NCBI RefSeq assembly: GCF_900182665.1 | Contig: NZ_FXTL01000003.1 | Span: 124,001 to 188,000, forward strand | Direction: 5' to 3' | DNA from: Propioniciclava tarda | GTDB lineage: Bacteria; Actinomycetota; Actinomycetes; Propionibacteriales; Propionibacteriaceae | Length of the DNA stretch: 64,000 nucleotides | Shown here: positions 9,528-18,576 of the stretch, piece after piece | Layout of the letters: each line of letters begins with the position of its first letter | How positions within the stretch are numbered: position 1 is the stretch's first letter | Program-made: the position numbers and the translations under genes | Notes under the pieces: model-generated | Seen by the model: the letters and a program-made list of their open reading frames with translations, nothing else | The model's database searches: none | What the model was told of the DNA's origin: nothing

Positions 9528-9640
9528 AAGCGCGTCTTGGCTGCGCTTTGCCGCCCAGAAGGGGCCTTTCGCAGGCATGAAGCGCCTGCGGCGTCGGACG
9601 TCGTCGCCCCGGCAATGAAGCGCGCTCAGGCCTCAGCCGA

Positions 9641-10888
9641 TCAGCGCTCGTCCATGCCCCACGCGGAGCCGTAGCCAGCGGGCTTCGGCGCAGCGAGCAG
9701 GTCCAGGAACGGAGCGGCGTCGAAGGCCTCCGGTCCGAGGACGCCGGCGCCGGACCACACCCCGGACGCGAGCAGCTCGAGCGCCACGACCGGGTTCACG
9801 GCCGTCTGCCACACGACGCACTGCGCGCCGTACTCAGCCATCGAGGTCTGGTTGTCGACCACGTGGTAGAGGTACACACGCCGGGGGCGTCCGTCCTTGC
9901 CGGTGCCGGTGACGTACAGGCCGGCGCACGTCTTGCCCTCCATGCGGGGGCCGATGGTCGCCGGATCAGGCAGACACGCCGCCACGACGTCGCGGGGCGA
10001 CACCTCGACGCCCTTGACTTTCACCGGACGCGTCGAGTCGAGCCCGAGCGTGTGCAGCGTCTTGAGCACCCCGATGAACTCGTCGCCCAGGCCGTACTTG
10101 AAGGTGACGCGCTTCGCGTCCACCCAGCGCGGCATCAGCAGCACTTCCTCGTGCTCGACGTTCACGCACTCGACCGGACCGATGCCCTCGGGGAAGTCGA
10201 AGACCTCGGGCTCGCTGAACGGGGGAGTCGTGTACCAGCCGCGGCCCTTCTCCCAGATCACGGGCGGGTTCAGGCACTCCTCGATCGTGGTCCAGATCGA
10301 GAACGACGGCGCGAAGATCTCGTTGCCAACCTCGTCGCGCACGACGAGGTTGGCCCCGTCCCGCGTCCCGAGCTCGTCGATCTCGCTGAAGAGGTGATCG
10401 GCCGCGTAGCGGGCGAAGACGTCCGAGAGGCCCGGCTCGACGCCGATGCCGACCAGCGCGAGGCGTCCGGCTTCTTCCCAGTCGGACGCCGCCGCGAACT
10501 GCTCGTCGCCCAGCTTCACGCCCGACTGGGCGTGGGGCTCGTCCGGATGGGGCTGCGACAGGCTCATCGCCATGTCGAGGTAGTCGGCCCCGGCGGCCTT
10601 CGCTCCGTTGAAGATCGGCATGACGAAGCGGGGGTCCACGGCGTTGAATACGTGCGTAGCCCGGTGTTCGCGGGCGAGCGCGGCGACTGCGTCGGCGGAC
10701 GAGGCGTCCACCTGCGCCGCCACGAACCGGCTCTCACCCGGACGCCTCGCAGCGACGGCGTCCACCGTGCGTTGCGCGCGACCCAGGTCGTAGTCGGAGA
10801 CGATCCAGGACTCGAAGAAGTCCCGCTCGGAGGCGATGCGGGCGGCGGCGTCCCCGACGCCACCCGAGCCGATCATGAGGACGCGCAC
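9641..10888 (-). CDS. Saccharopine-dehydrogenase-family oxidoreductase in a polyamine operon
   Basis: Protein of 415 residues. An N-terminal Rossmann motif I-G-S-G-G-V-G-D-A-A (residues 6-15) and the long C-terminal domain match the saccharopine/carboxynorspermidine dehydrogenase family (Lys9/CASDH type), whose members reduce or oxidise a C-N bond using NAD(P). The GTG at 10888 follows the potC stop by one base, so it is the last gene of the aldehyde dehydrogenase-potDABC operon. That context suggests a polyamine substrate, for example a carboxyspermidine-like adduct. This is inference, and lysine-type activity cannot be excluded. Confidence 0.8.
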   Translation of the reverse strand: MRVLMIGSGGVGDAAARIASERDFFESWIVSDYDLGRAQRTVDAVAARRPGESRFVAAQVDASSADAVAALAREHRATHVFNAVDPRFVMPIFNGAKAAGADYLDMAMSLSQPHPDEPHAQSGVKLGDEQFAAASDWEEAGRLALVGIGVEPGLSDVFARYAADHLFSEIDELGTRDGANLVVRDEVGNEIFAPSFSIWTTIEECLNPPVIWEKGRGWYTTPPFSEPEVFDFPEGIGPVECVNVEHEEVLLMPRWVDAKRVTFKYGLGDEFIGVLKTLHTLGLDSTRPVKVKGVEVSPRDVVAACLPDPATIGPRMEGKTCAGLYVTGTGKDGRPRRVYLYHVVDNQTSMAEYGAQCVVWQTAVNPVVALELLASGVWSGAGVLGPEAFDAAPFLDLLAAPKPAGYGSAWGMDER

Positions 10889-10889
10889 G

Positions 10890-11708
10890 TCAGACTCCCT
10901 TGGCCGCACGGTTTTGGATGAGCTGGCCGGCCACGGTCAACAGCACCGCGATGACGAACATGGAAAAGCCGACCACGTTGGCTTCGGCTGGGATGCCGCG
11001 CAAGTAGCTGACGTAGACGAACTTCGGGAACGTCGAGGCGTCGCCGGAGACGAAGTTGGTGATGATGAAGTCGTCGAAGCTCAGCGAGAACGACAACAGG
11101 GCCGCCGCGGTGATGCCCGGCAGGGCCAGCGGGAAGGTCACCTTCCAGAACGTGGTGCGGGGGTCGGCGTACAAGTCGGACGCCGCCTCCTCCAGTTTGG
11201 GATCCATGCTCAGCAGTCGCGCTTTGACGTTCACCACGACGAAGCTGATGCAGAACATGATGTGGGCGATGAGGATCGTCCAGAAGCCCAGCTCCAGGCC
11301 GACGCGGTAGTAGCCCTGGACGAAGATCGTCAGCAGGGACGCCCCCAAGACGATCTCGGGCGTCGCCATCGGCAGGAACACGAGGGTGTTGGTGGCGCCG
11401 CGTCCGAAGAAGTTATGCCGGACGAGGGCGAACGCGATCATCGAGCCCAACACGGTGGCCACCAGCGTGGCCAGCGCGCCGATCTGCAGCGAGTTCACCA
11501 GCGACTGGCACAGGCCGGGCGGACCGCACGGGTTGAGCCAGTGCTTCAGGGTCGGGCTGCCCTCGGGCACCCAGGCGATGTTCGACTTGCCGTGGTTGTT
11601 GAAGCTGAACACGAACGTGTACGCGACCGGCAGGAACAGGTACAGCAGGACCAAGATCGCCGACATCATCACGAAGTTGTCCGCGATCCAGTAGCGAAGC
11701 CTTCTCAC
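10890..11708 (-). CDS. potC: Polyamine ABC transporter permease, PotC type
   Basis: Inner-membrane permease of 272 residues with about six hydrophobic helices. The EAA loop reads E-E-A-A-S-D-L-Y-A-D-P-x-x-T-F-W-K-V-T-F-P, the coupling site for the PotA ATPase, and S-F-D-D-F-I-I-T-N-F is typical of PotC. The GTG at 11708 overlaps the potB stop (GTGA), whereas the open frame runs much further upstream inside potB without meaning. It works with PotA, PotB and the lipoprotein PotD to import putrescine or spermidine. Confidence 0.92.
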   Translation of the reverse strand: MRRLRYWIADNFVMMSAILVLLYLFLPVAYTFVFSFNNHGKSNIAWVPEGSPTLKHWLNPCGPPGLCQSLVNSLQIGALATLVATVLGSMIAFALVRHNFFGRGATNTLVFLPMATPEIVLGASLLTIFVQGYYRVGLELGFWTILIAHIMFCISFVVVNVKARLLSMDPKLEEAASDLYADPRTTFWKVTFPLALPGITAAALLSFSLSFDDFIITNFVSGDASTFPKFVYVSYLRGIPAEANVVGFSMFVIAVLLTVAGQLIQNRAAKGV

Positions 11709-12634
11709 AGCAGGTTCTCCGTTCCGAACTTGCGCGTGTAGGCGAAGAGCATCACGAGGATGATCGCCATCAGCGTGAACGACAGGGCCGCGGCGGTGGG
11801 ATAGCCGCCCGGCACCCGGAAGAACTGGCTCTCGATCGCGTTGCCGACCATCTTGGTCGAGATGTCCGAGCCGAGCAGTTCGGCGTTGACGTAGTCGCCG
11901 GACGCCGGGATGAACGTCATCAACGTGCCGGCCAGCACGCCGGGCATCGACATCGGCAGCGTGACCTTGTGGAACGTGGTGAAGCCGTTGGCGTACAGGT
12001 CGCCGCCCGCCTCGATGATCTTCGGGTCGATGCGCTCCAAGGAGGAGTAGATCGGCAGCGTCATGAACGGCAGGAAGTTGTAGGTCAGGCCGGCCACGAC
12101 GGCCACCCAGGTCTCGGTGATGTGCCCGCCGGGCAGTAGGTGCAGCGCGTTGAGCGTCGAGGCCACCGGGCCCTCGTCCGCCAGGATCTGCCGCCAGGCG
12201 ATCGTGCGCAGGATGAACGAGGTGAAGAACGGCGCGATGACCAGGATCATCATCACGTTGCGCCACTTGCCCGCCTTGAAGGCCATCGCGTAGGCGAGGG
12301 GGTAGCCGATGATGAACGCCAGGATCGTCGCGACGCCGGCGAACACGAACGACCGGATGATGTGCGGCCAGAACTCGCTCAGGGCGTCGCGGTAGTTCCA
12401 GACGGCCAGGTCGAGGTAGTAGTAGCCCGGGTAGCCCGGGAACTTGCTCTCCAACGACACGACCGCCAGCTGCACCATCGGCACGATGAAGAACAGCACC
12501 AGCCACGCCAGGCCGGGGATCAGCAGCAGGTAGGGCGTGATCTTCCGAGCGCCGACAGCCCGGGCCTCGTCGGGCTGGTCTGCGGCCGGATGTGAGCCCG
12601 TGGCGTGCTGGGTCGCGGACGCCAGCGCGGTCAC
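11705..12634 (-). CDS. potB: Polyamine ABC transporter permease, PotB type
   Basis: Permease of 309 residues with a cytoplasmic N-terminal tail of about 30 residues, then six helices starting P-Y-L-L-L-I-P-G-L-A-W-L. The EAA loop is E-A-G-G-D-L-Y-A-N-G-x-x-T-F-H-K-V-T-L-P-M-S-M-P-G, and the motif P-A-S-G-D-Y-V-N follows, as in PotB/PotH. The GTG at 12634 overlaps the potA stop by four bases and its own stop overlaps potC in the same way, so translation of the transporter genes is probably coupled. Confidence 0.92.
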   Translation of the reverse strand: MTALASATQHATGSHPAADQPDEARAVGARKITPYLLLIPGLAWLVLFFIVPMVQLAVVSLESKFPGYPGYYYLDLAVWNYRDALSEFWPHIIRSFVFAGVATILAFIIGYPLAYAMAFKAGKWRNVMMILVIAPFFTSFILRTIAWRQILADEGPVASTLNALHLLPGGHITETWVAVVAGLTYNFLPFMTLPIYSSLERIDPKIIEAGGDLYANGFTTFHKVTLPMSMPGVLAGTLMTFIPASGDYVNAELLGSDISTKMVGNAIESQFFRVPGGYPTAAALSFTLMAIILVMLFAYTRKFGTENLL

Positions 12635-13773
12635 TTCTGCTCCTCCGGGGCGACGGCGAAGGCGTGGCTAGCGTTCCAGCGCAGCCAGACCTCGTCGCCC
12701 ACGTGCGTGACGATCGGGTCGACGTCCAGGTTCTGCTCGAACACGGACGCCGGCGGGAAGCCGGGCACCTCGACGATGTACTGCGTCGAGACGCCCGTGA
12801 ACGACACGTCGGTGACGCGTCCGGGGCCGACCAGGCACTCGTTGGGCCTGAGGTCCGTGGGCTCCGTCTCGTCGAGCCGCAGCTTCTCAGGCCGGACGCC
12901 GTAGCTGACCGTCCCCGAGGTCACGGTGGAGCGGGACTTCTTCACCCCGAAGCGCTGACCCGCGTTCTCGACGATCAGGTAGTCGCCGTCGGTCCCGACG
13001 ATCGGGGCGTCGAACAGGTTCGCCTGGCCGAGGAAGCGGGCGACGAAGCGGGTGCGGGGGAGGTCGTACAGTTCCGCCGGCGCGCCCTGCTGCTCAATGC
13101 GGCCATGGTTCATGACGGCCACGGTGTCGGCCATGGTCATGGCTTCTTCTTGGTCGTGCGTGACGTGGATGAACGTCAGGCCGACCGAGGTCTGGATGCG
13201 CTTCAGCTCGACCTGCATCTCGCGGCGGAGCTTGAGGTCGAGCGCGCCCAGCGGCTCGTCCAGCAGCAACACCTCGGGACGGTTGACCAGCGCGCGGGCC
13301 ACGGCGACGCGCTGCTGCTGGCCGCCGGACATCTGCGGGGGCTTGCGTCCGGCGAGGTGCGACATCTGCACCAGGGCGAGCGCCTCGTCCGCCTTGGCCA
13401 TCGCGCCCGACTCGCCGCGCCGCTTCGGGCCGAACGCGACGTTCTCGCGCACCGTCAGGTGCGGGAACAGGGCGTAGCTCTGGAACACGGTGTTCACCGG
13501 ACGCTGGTACGGACGCGAGCCCGTGAGGTCGACGTCGCCGATCATGACGCGGCCTGAGGTGGGCTGCTCGAGGCCGGCGATCATGCGCAGGTTCGTGGTC
13601 TTGCCGCAGCCGGAGGGGCCGAGCAGGGCGAAAAACGAGCCGCGCGGCACCGTGAGGCTGAGATCGTCGACGGCCACGAAGTCGCCGAACCTCTTCGTCA
13701 CGCGGTCGAGGTGCAGGTCACCCTTCGCCGTCCGAAGCTCACCCATCGAGGAGGAGGAGAAGAAGCCGGCCAT
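12631..13773 (-). CDS. potA: Polyamine ABC transporter ATP-binding protein
   Basis: ATPase of 380 residues energising the PotBC channel. Walker A is G-P-S-G-C-G-K-T-T (52-60), the Q-loop is F-Q-S-Y-A-L-F-P-H, the signature S-G-G-Q-Q-Q-R is at 149-155, Walker B L-L-L-D-E-P at 169-174 and the switch His in H-V-T-H-D. From about residue 285 a TOBE-like regulatory domain follows (S-Y-G-V-R-P-E-K-L). The ATG at 13773 overlaps the potD stop. The N-terminal ten residues before M-G-E-L are Ser/Phe-rich and may not be conserved, so a start at residue 10 is possible. Confidence 0.95.
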   Translation of the reverse strand: MAGFFSSSSMGELRTAKGDLHLDRVTKRFGDFVAVDDLSLTVPRGSFFALLGPSGCGKTTNLRMIAGLEQPTSGRVMIGDVDLTGSRPYQRPVNTVFQSYALFPHLTVRENVAFGPKRRGESGAMAKADEALALVQMSHLAGRKPPQMSGGQQQRVAVARALVNRPEVLLLDEPLGALDLKLRREMQVELKRIQTSVGLTFIHVTHDQEEAMTMADTVAVMNHGRIEQQGAPAELYDLPRTRFVARFLGQANLFDAPIVGTDGDYLIVENAGQRFGVKKSRSTVTSGTVSYGVRPEKLRLDETEPTDLRPNECLVGPGRVTDVSFTGVSTQYIVEVPGFPPASVFEQNLDVDPIVTHVGDEVWLRWNASHAFAVAPEEQK

Positions 13774-15005
13774 CAGTTGCCCATCACTTTCGCCCAGCGT
13801 CCGGAGAAGTCCGCGTCCTCTTCAGGGGTCAGCGCGCGGAAGGACTGCACCTTGTGTTCGGTCAAGAAGGATTCGCTGGGGAAGATCAACGGATCCTTGG
13901 CCAGCTCGGCGTCCGTCTTGGCCAGTTCATCCTGAGCGCCGATCACCGGACAGATGTAGTTCACGTAGGCGGCGACGAGGGCGGCAACGTCCGGCTGGTA
14001 GTAGTAGTCCATCAGCTTCATCGCGTTGGCCTGGTGGGTCGACGTGATCGGGATCATCAGGTTGTCGGTCCACAGCGTCGCGCCCGAGTCGGGCAGCACG
14101 AACTCCCAGTTCTCGTCGCCCGTGTCGGCCTTGAGCATCGACACATCGCCCGACCAGCAGATGCAAGCGATCGCGTTGCCCGACTTCAGGTCCTCGATGT
14201 AGGAGTTGCCCTTGATGCGCCGGATGTTGCCGTCGCTCACGCGCTTGCTGACCTCGTCCAGCCCCTTTTGGAACTGGTCGGCGGTGAACTTGCTGGTGAT
14301 GTCAACGCCCTGGCTCTGCATGATGACGCCCACGGTGTCGCGGAACTCGCTCAGGACGGTCACCTTGCCCTTGAGGTCCGGCGCCCACAGGTCGGCGATG
14401 CTCTTCAGCTCGCGTCCGACCTTGGCCTTGTTGTAGCCGATGCCGCCGTAGCCGCCCTGCCAGGGCAGCGAGAAGCGGCGTCCGGGATCGAACGACACCT
14501 CGCGCAGCGACGGAATGAGGTTCGGGGCGTGCGGCATCTGGATCAGATCCAGCGGCTGGGCGAGGTTCTGCTGCAGGACGCGGTTCGCCATCCAGTCCGT
14601 GAAGACGAAGATGTCCTTGTCGATGCTCTGGCCCTGCCGCAGCTGCGGCGCGATCTTGTTGAAGTACGAGTCGTTGTCGTCGATCGCCTCGTCGTAGCTG
14701 ACCTTGATCCCGGTGGCTTTGGTGAAGGCGTCCAGGCTCGGGTGGTTCTTGTTGTCGTCCACGTCGAGGTACAGGGTCCAGTTGGCCCAGTTGACGATCT
14801 TCTCGCTCGCGGAGACGTCCTTGGGGTACTTGATCTCGGTCTTGTTGGCGGCCGGTGGCGGCGGCGGGGCGCAGGCGCTGAGCGCGGCCAACGCCGCGGC
14901 GGAGCCGCCCAGGCCCAGCATCCGGCGCCGGCTGAAGCCGGATTGGGCCAGCTGGATCAGGGCGCGGACGGCCGGATCCGCGGGCGGTGGGACGTGCTTG
15001 GTCAT
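13773..15005 (-). CDS. potD: Polyamine-binding lipoprotein (PotD-type)
   Basis: Extracellular solute-binding protein of 410 residues. A twin-arginine-like S-R-R-R-M-L-G (25-31) precedes a hydrophobic stretch and the lipobox L-S-A-C (Cys45), followed by a Pro-rich linker, so it should be lipidated and held outside the membrane. The mature part reads V-N-W-A-N-W-x-x-Y-L-D at its start, as in PotD/PotF, and contains Y-x-x-N-N/Y-N-K-A-K-V hinge segments. The ATG at 15005 is 14 bases after the aldehyde dehydrogenase stop. Binding of putrescine versus spermidine cannot be told from sequence alone. Confidence 0.92.
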   Translation of the reverse strand: MTKHVPPPADPAVRALIQLAQSGFSRRRMLGLGGSAAALAALSACAPPPPPAANKTEIKYPKDVSASEKIVNWANWTLYLDVDDNKNHPSLDAFTKATGIKVSYDEAIDDNDSYFNKIAPQLRQGQSIDKDIFVFTDWMANRVLQQNLAQPLDLIQMPHAPNLIPSLREVSFDPGRRFSLPWQGGYGGIGYNKAKVGRELKSIADLWAPDLKGKVTVLSEFRDTVGVIMQSQGVDITSKFTADQFQKGLDEVSKRVSDGNIRRIKGNSYIEDLKSGNAIACICWSGDVSMLKADTGDENWEFVLPDSGATLWTDNLMIPITSTHQANAMKLMDYYYQPDVAALVAAYVNYICPVIGAQDELAKTDAELAKDPLIFPSESFLTEHKVQSFRALTPEEDADFSGRWAKVMGN

Positions 15006-15019
15006 CTTGCTCCTCTGCG

Positions 15020-16465
15020 TCAGGACTCGATGTTGGCCATCACATGCTTGATGCGCGTGTAGTCCTCGAAGCCGTACATGGACAGGTCCTTGCCGTAGCC
15101 GGACTTCTTGTAGCCGCCGTGGGGCATCTCGGCCACCAGCGGGATGTGGGTGTTGATCCAGACGCAGCCGAAGTCGAGCTTCTTGGAAGCCCGCATGGCG
15201 CGTCCGAAGTCTTTGGTCCAGACGCTGGACGCCAGCGCGTAGTCGACGCCGTTGGCCAGCGCCAGCGCCTCGTTCTCGTCGCTGAAGCGCTGGACGGTGA
15301 TGACTGGCCCGAAGATCTCGCTCTGGATCAGCTCGTCGTCCTGGCGCAGGCCCGCGATGACGGTGGGCTCCAGGAAGTAGCCCTTGCCCAGCGCAGCGAT
15401 GCGGTTGCCGCCCGCGACGACGGACGCGTGCTTCGGCGTCCGATCGATGAAGCCGGAGACGCGCGCGAGCTGCGCGGCGTTGTTGACCGGGCCAAACAGG
15501 GCATCCTCGTCGTCCGGCAGGCCGACCTTGGCCGAGTTCTTGGCGTACTCGGCGAGCGCCGCGACGAAATCGTCGTAGGCGGCGTCCTGGACGAGGACGC
15601 GGGTCGCGGCGGTGCAGTCCTGGCCGGCGTTGAAGTAGCCCGCGATGGCGATGCCCTCGACGGCGGCGTCCAGGTCGGCGTCCGCGAAGACGATGACGGG
15701 CGCCTTGCCGCCGAGCTCCAGGTGGACGCGCTTCACACCGGACGCCGCGCCGCGCGCAACCTCCATGCCCGCGCGGACGCTTCCGGTGATCGACACCATG
15801 GCCGGCGTCGGGTCGGCGACCATCGCCTCGCCGGTCGTCCGGTCGCCGGTGATGACGTTGAAGACGCCCGCCGGCAGGAACTCCGACGCCACCTCGGCGA
15901 GCAGCAGGGTGGTCTCGGGCGTGGTGTCGGACGGCTTGAGCACGACCGTGTTGCCGGCCGCGATCGCGGGGGCGAACTTCCAGGTGGCCATCAACAGCGG
16001 GTAGTTCCAGGGCGTGACCTGGCCGCAGACGCCCACGGGCTCGCGGCGGATCCAGGACGTGTGGCCCTTCATGTACTCGGCCGAGCCGCGGCCCTCCAGG
16101 ACGCGCGCGGCGCCAGCGAAGAAGCGGATCTGGTCGACCATGGGCGGAAGTTCCTCGGACGCCGTCAGCCCCCACGGCTTGCCGGTGTTCTCCGCCTCGA
16201 GCTTCACGAACTCGTCGGCCCGGGCCTCGACGGCGTCCGCGATCTGCAACAGGGCGTGCTGGCGCTCGGACGGGGTCGTCTCGCGCCACTCCTCGAAGGC
16301 CTTCGCGGCGACCGCGTAGGCGTCCGCGACGTCGGCCGCGGACGAGATGGGCGACGTGGCGACAGTCTCGCCGGTCACGGGGGAGACGACGTCGATCGTC
16401 TCGCTGCCGCTGGCTCGGCGGTGCTCGCCGCCGACGAAGTTGGACAGGACCCGAACGCTGCTCAT
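15020..16465 (-). CDS. Aldehyde dehydrogenase, probably 4-aminobutyraldehyde dehydrogenase
   Basis: NAD(P)-dependent enzyme of 481 residues. The conserved triad is N154 (T-P-W-N-Y-P), E250 (L-E-L-G-G-K) and the nucleophile C284 (G-Q-D-C-T-A). W-I-N-T-H near the C terminus is typical of the gamma-aminobutyraldehyde/betaine-aldehyde branch. In this operon, ahead of potDABC and opposite a putrescine-type aminotransferase, oxidation of 4-aminobutyraldehyde to GABA is the natural role (inference). The ATG at 16465 is preferred over a GTG three codons earlier. It is the first gene of the operon, divergent from the Lrp-type regulator. Confidence 0.9.
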   Translation of the reverse strand: MSSVRVLSNFVGGEHRRASGSETIDVVSPVTGETVATSPISSAADVADAYAVAAKAFEEWRETTPSERQHALLQIADAVEARADEFVKLEAENTGKPWGLTASEELPPMVDQIRFFAGAARVLEGRGSAEYMKGHTSWIRREPVGVCGQVTPWNYPLLMATWKFAPAIAAGNTVVLKPSDTTPETTLLLAEVASEFLPAGVFNVITGDRTTGEAMVADPTPAMVSITGSVRAGMEVARGAASGVKRVHLELGGKAPVIVFADADLDAAVEGIAIAGYFNAGQDCTAATRVLVQDAAYDDFVAALAEYAKNSAKVGLPDDEDALFGPVNNAAQLARVSGFIDRTPKHASVVAGGNRIAALGKGYFLEPTVIAGLRQDDELIQSEIFGPVITVQRFSDENEALALANGVDYALASSVWTKDFGRAMRASKKLDFGCVWINTHIPLVAEMPHGGYKKSGYGKDLSMYGFEDYTRIKHVMANIES

Positions 16466-16526
16466 GGGGCGCACCTTCCGTCGAGGAGAGGCTGGAACGC
16501 GACGTCAGCGGTCCGGCCGTTTGGGG

Positions 16527-16562
16527 GAGCCTAGGGGGCCAGGTTGCGGATTGGCTAGGCTC
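16527..16562. promoter_or_regulatory. Inverted repeat, candidate operator of the putrescine locus
   Basis: GAGCCTAG (16527-16534) and CTAGGCTC (16555-16562) form a perfect 8-bp inverted repeat about 28 bases apart centre to centre, in the 201-base gap between the aldehyde dehydrogenase operon and the Lrp/AsnC gene. Lrp-type regulators bind such spaced imperfect or perfect repeats. A second small palindrome, CGACGG-TTT-CCGTCG, lies at 16607-16621. Confidence 0.5.
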
Positions 16563-16666
16563 AAATCTTGACTACCTTCGGAATCCGTTGTTGCAGATCG
16601 ATAACGCGACGGTTTCCGTCGGTTCTCCCTTGCTTCCGTGACGCTTCCGGGCAAGGATGCTGAGCC

Positions 16667-17161
16667 ATGGACACCCAGGGCACAGCGGACGCGCGGCAGT
16701 CGCGCGGCGCCAACGGCGTCCTCGATGACCTCAGCAAGCGGATCATCGAGCAGTTGCAGGTCGACGGCCGCCGCAGCTACGCGTCCATCGCCAAGGACGT
16801 CGGCCTTTCGGAGGCCGCCGTGCGCCAGCGCGTGCAGCGGCTGGTGGAGACGGGGGCCATGCAGATCGTGGCCGTCACCGACCCGCTCCAGGTGGGCTTT
16901 CAGCGGCAGGCCATGATCGGCGTCCAGTGTTCGGCGGACCCGGTCGTCCTGGCCGACCAGATCGCCCAGATCGAGGCGGTCGACTACGTCGTCGTCACGG
17001 CCGGACGCTTCGACCTGCTGGTCGAGGTGGTCTGCGCCGACGACGCGGAGCTGCTCGACCTGGTCAGCCACCGCATCCGTTCGCTGCCGGAGGTCGAACG
17101 CAGCGAAATCTTCGTCTATTTGAAACTCGTCAAACAGCACTATGACTGGGGAACACGATGA
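16667..17161 (+). CDS. Lrp/AsnC-family transcriptional regulator
   Basis: DNA-binding protein of 164 residues. The helix-turn-helix (about 20-66) reads L-D-D-L-S-K-R-I-I-E-Q-L-Q-x-D-G-R-R-S-Y-A-S-I-A-K-D-V-G-L-S-E-A-A-V-R-Q-R-V-Q-R-L. The C-terminal RAM ligand-binding domain follows (G-R-F-D-L-L-V-E-V-V and the final beta strand). This is the same class as PtrR/GabR-like Lrp proteins found with putrescine genes. It is divergent from the pot operon and its stop overlaps the aminotransferase start, so local control of both operons by a polyamine or amino-acid ligand is likely (inference). Confidence 0.93.
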   Translation: MDTQGTADARQSRGANGVLDDLSKRIIEQLQVDGRRSYASIAKDVGLSEAAVRQRVQRLVETGAMQIVAVTDPLQVGFQRQAMIGVQCSADPVVLADQIAQIEAVDYVVVTAGRFDLLVEVVCADDAELLDLVSHRIRSLPEVERSEIFVYLKLVKQHYDWGTR

Positions 17162-18576
17162 CTGAAACCGACGCACTCGGTACCACGGCGTCCGGGCAGT
17201 CGTACGCGGATGCCGCGCGCGACCACCTGTGGATGCACTTCACCCGCCACTCGGTCCTCGAGCCGGTGGCGTCCGGGGGGCTCGGCGCCAAGGTGCCGAT
17301 CATCGTGAAGGGCAAGGGCCACCTCATCTACGACGACGCCGGCCGCGAGTACATCGACGGCCTGGCTGGGCTGTTCGTCGTGCAGGTCGGCCATGGCCGC
17401 GAGGAACTGGCCGAGGCCGCCGCCAGGCAGGCGCGCGAGCTCGCCTTCTTCCCGCTGTGGAGCTACGCGCACCCGCGCGCCATCGAGCTGGCCGACCGCT
17501 TGGCGGCCAACGCGCCCGGCGACCTCAACCGCGTCTTCTTCACCACGGGCGGCGGCGAGGCTGTCGAGTCGGCCTGGAAGCTGGCGAAGCAGTACCACAA
17601 GCTGACGGGCAATCCCGGCAAGTACAAGGTCATCTCCCGCTCGATCGCCTACCACGGGACGCCGCAGGGCGCATTGTCCATCACGGGCATCCCGGGCGCT
17701 CGGACGCCGTTCGAGCCGCTCGTCCCGGGCGCGTTCAAGGTGCCGAACACCAACATCTACCGCGGTCCGGAGCACCTGCGCGACGACGAGGAGGCCTTCG
17801 GCCGCTGGGCCGCCGACCGCATCGCCGAGGCGATCGAGTTCGAGGGCCCCGAGAGCGTGGCCGCGGTCTTCCTGGAGCCGGTGCAGAACTCGGGCGGCTG
17901 CTTCCCGCCGCCGAAGGGCTACTTCCAGCGCGTCCGGGAGATCTGCGACGAGTACAACGTGCTGCTGGTCTCCGACGAGGTCATCTGCAGCTTTGGACGC
18001 ATCGGCTCGATGTTCGCCTGCGACGACTTCGACTACGTCCCCGACATCATCACCTGCGCCAAGGGCATGACCTCGGGCTACAGCCCGATCGGCGCGATGA
18101 TCGCCTCGGATCGCCTGTTCGAGCCGTTCAAACACGGCACGACCTACTTCCCGCACGGCTACACGTTCGGCGGGCACCCGGTGTCGGCCGCCGTCGCGAT
18201 GGCCAACCTCGACATCTTCGAGCGCGAGGGCCTCAACGACCACGTGAAGCAGAACGCGCCGGCGTTCCGGGCGTCCCTCGAGACGCTGCTGGATCTGCCG
18301 ATCGTGGGCGACGTCCGCGGCGCGGGCTACTTCTACGGCATCGAACTGGTCAAGGACAAGGCGACCCGCGAGACGTTCAACGACGCCGAGTCCGAGCGCC
18401 TGCTGCGCGGCTTCCTGAGCAAGGCGCTGTTCGACGCCGGCCTCTACTGCCGCGCCGATGACCGTGGTGACCCCGTCATCCAGCTCTCGCCGCCGCTGAC
18501 GATCGGTCCGGCCGAGTTCGCCGACATCACCTCGCGTCTGCGTTCGGTGCTCACCGAGGCCCAGAAACTGCTGTGA
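17158..18576 (+). CDS. Class III aminotransferase, putrescine-pyruvate type
   Basis: PLP enzyme of 472 residues. The Schiff-base lysine is K302 in C-A-K-G-M-T-S-G-Y-S-P, the cofactor Asp is D273 (S-D-E-V), and G-G-G-E-A-V-E-S-A-W plus S-R-x-x-A-Y-H-G match SpuC/omega-transaminases that move the amino group of putrescine to pyruvate. With the aldehyde dehydrogenase, gabT and the SSA dehydrogenase around it, it supplies the first step of putrescine breakdown. The ATG overlaps the regulator stop (ATGA), so the two are translated together. Other diamines or beta-alanine remain possible substrates. Confidence 0.9.
   Translation: MTETDALGTTASGQSYADAARDHLWMHFTRHSVLEPVASGGLGAKVPIIVKGKGHLIYDDAGREYIDGLAGLFVVQVGHGREELAEAAARQARELAFFPLWSYAHPRAIELADRLAANAPGDLNRVFFTTGGGEAVESAWKLAKQYHKLTGNPGKYKVISRSIAYHGTPQGALSITGIPGARTPFEPLVPGAFKVPNTNIYRGPEHLRDDEEAFGRWAADRIAEAIEFEGPESVAAVFLEPVQNSGGCFPPPKGYFQRVREICDEYNVLLVSDEVICSFGRIGSMFACDDFDYVPDIITCAKGMTSGYSPIGAMIASDRLFEPFKHGTTYFPHGYTFGGHPVSAAVAMANLDIFEREGLNDHVKQNAPAFRASLETLLDLPIVGDVRGAGYFYGIELVKDKATRETFNDAESERLLRGFLSKALFDAGLYCRADDRGDPVIQLSPPLTIGPAEFADITSRLRSVLTEAQKLL

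Noticed and set aside
11709-12506. Upstream extension of potC through potB
   Set aside because: The extension lies in another frame of potB; the GTGA overlap at 11705-11708 gives the natural start.
15006-16289. Upstream extension of potD through the aldehyde dehydrogenase gene
   Set aside because: The part before M-T-K-H-V is a shifted frame of the dehydrogenase; the ATG at 15005 leads straight into the lipoprotein signal.
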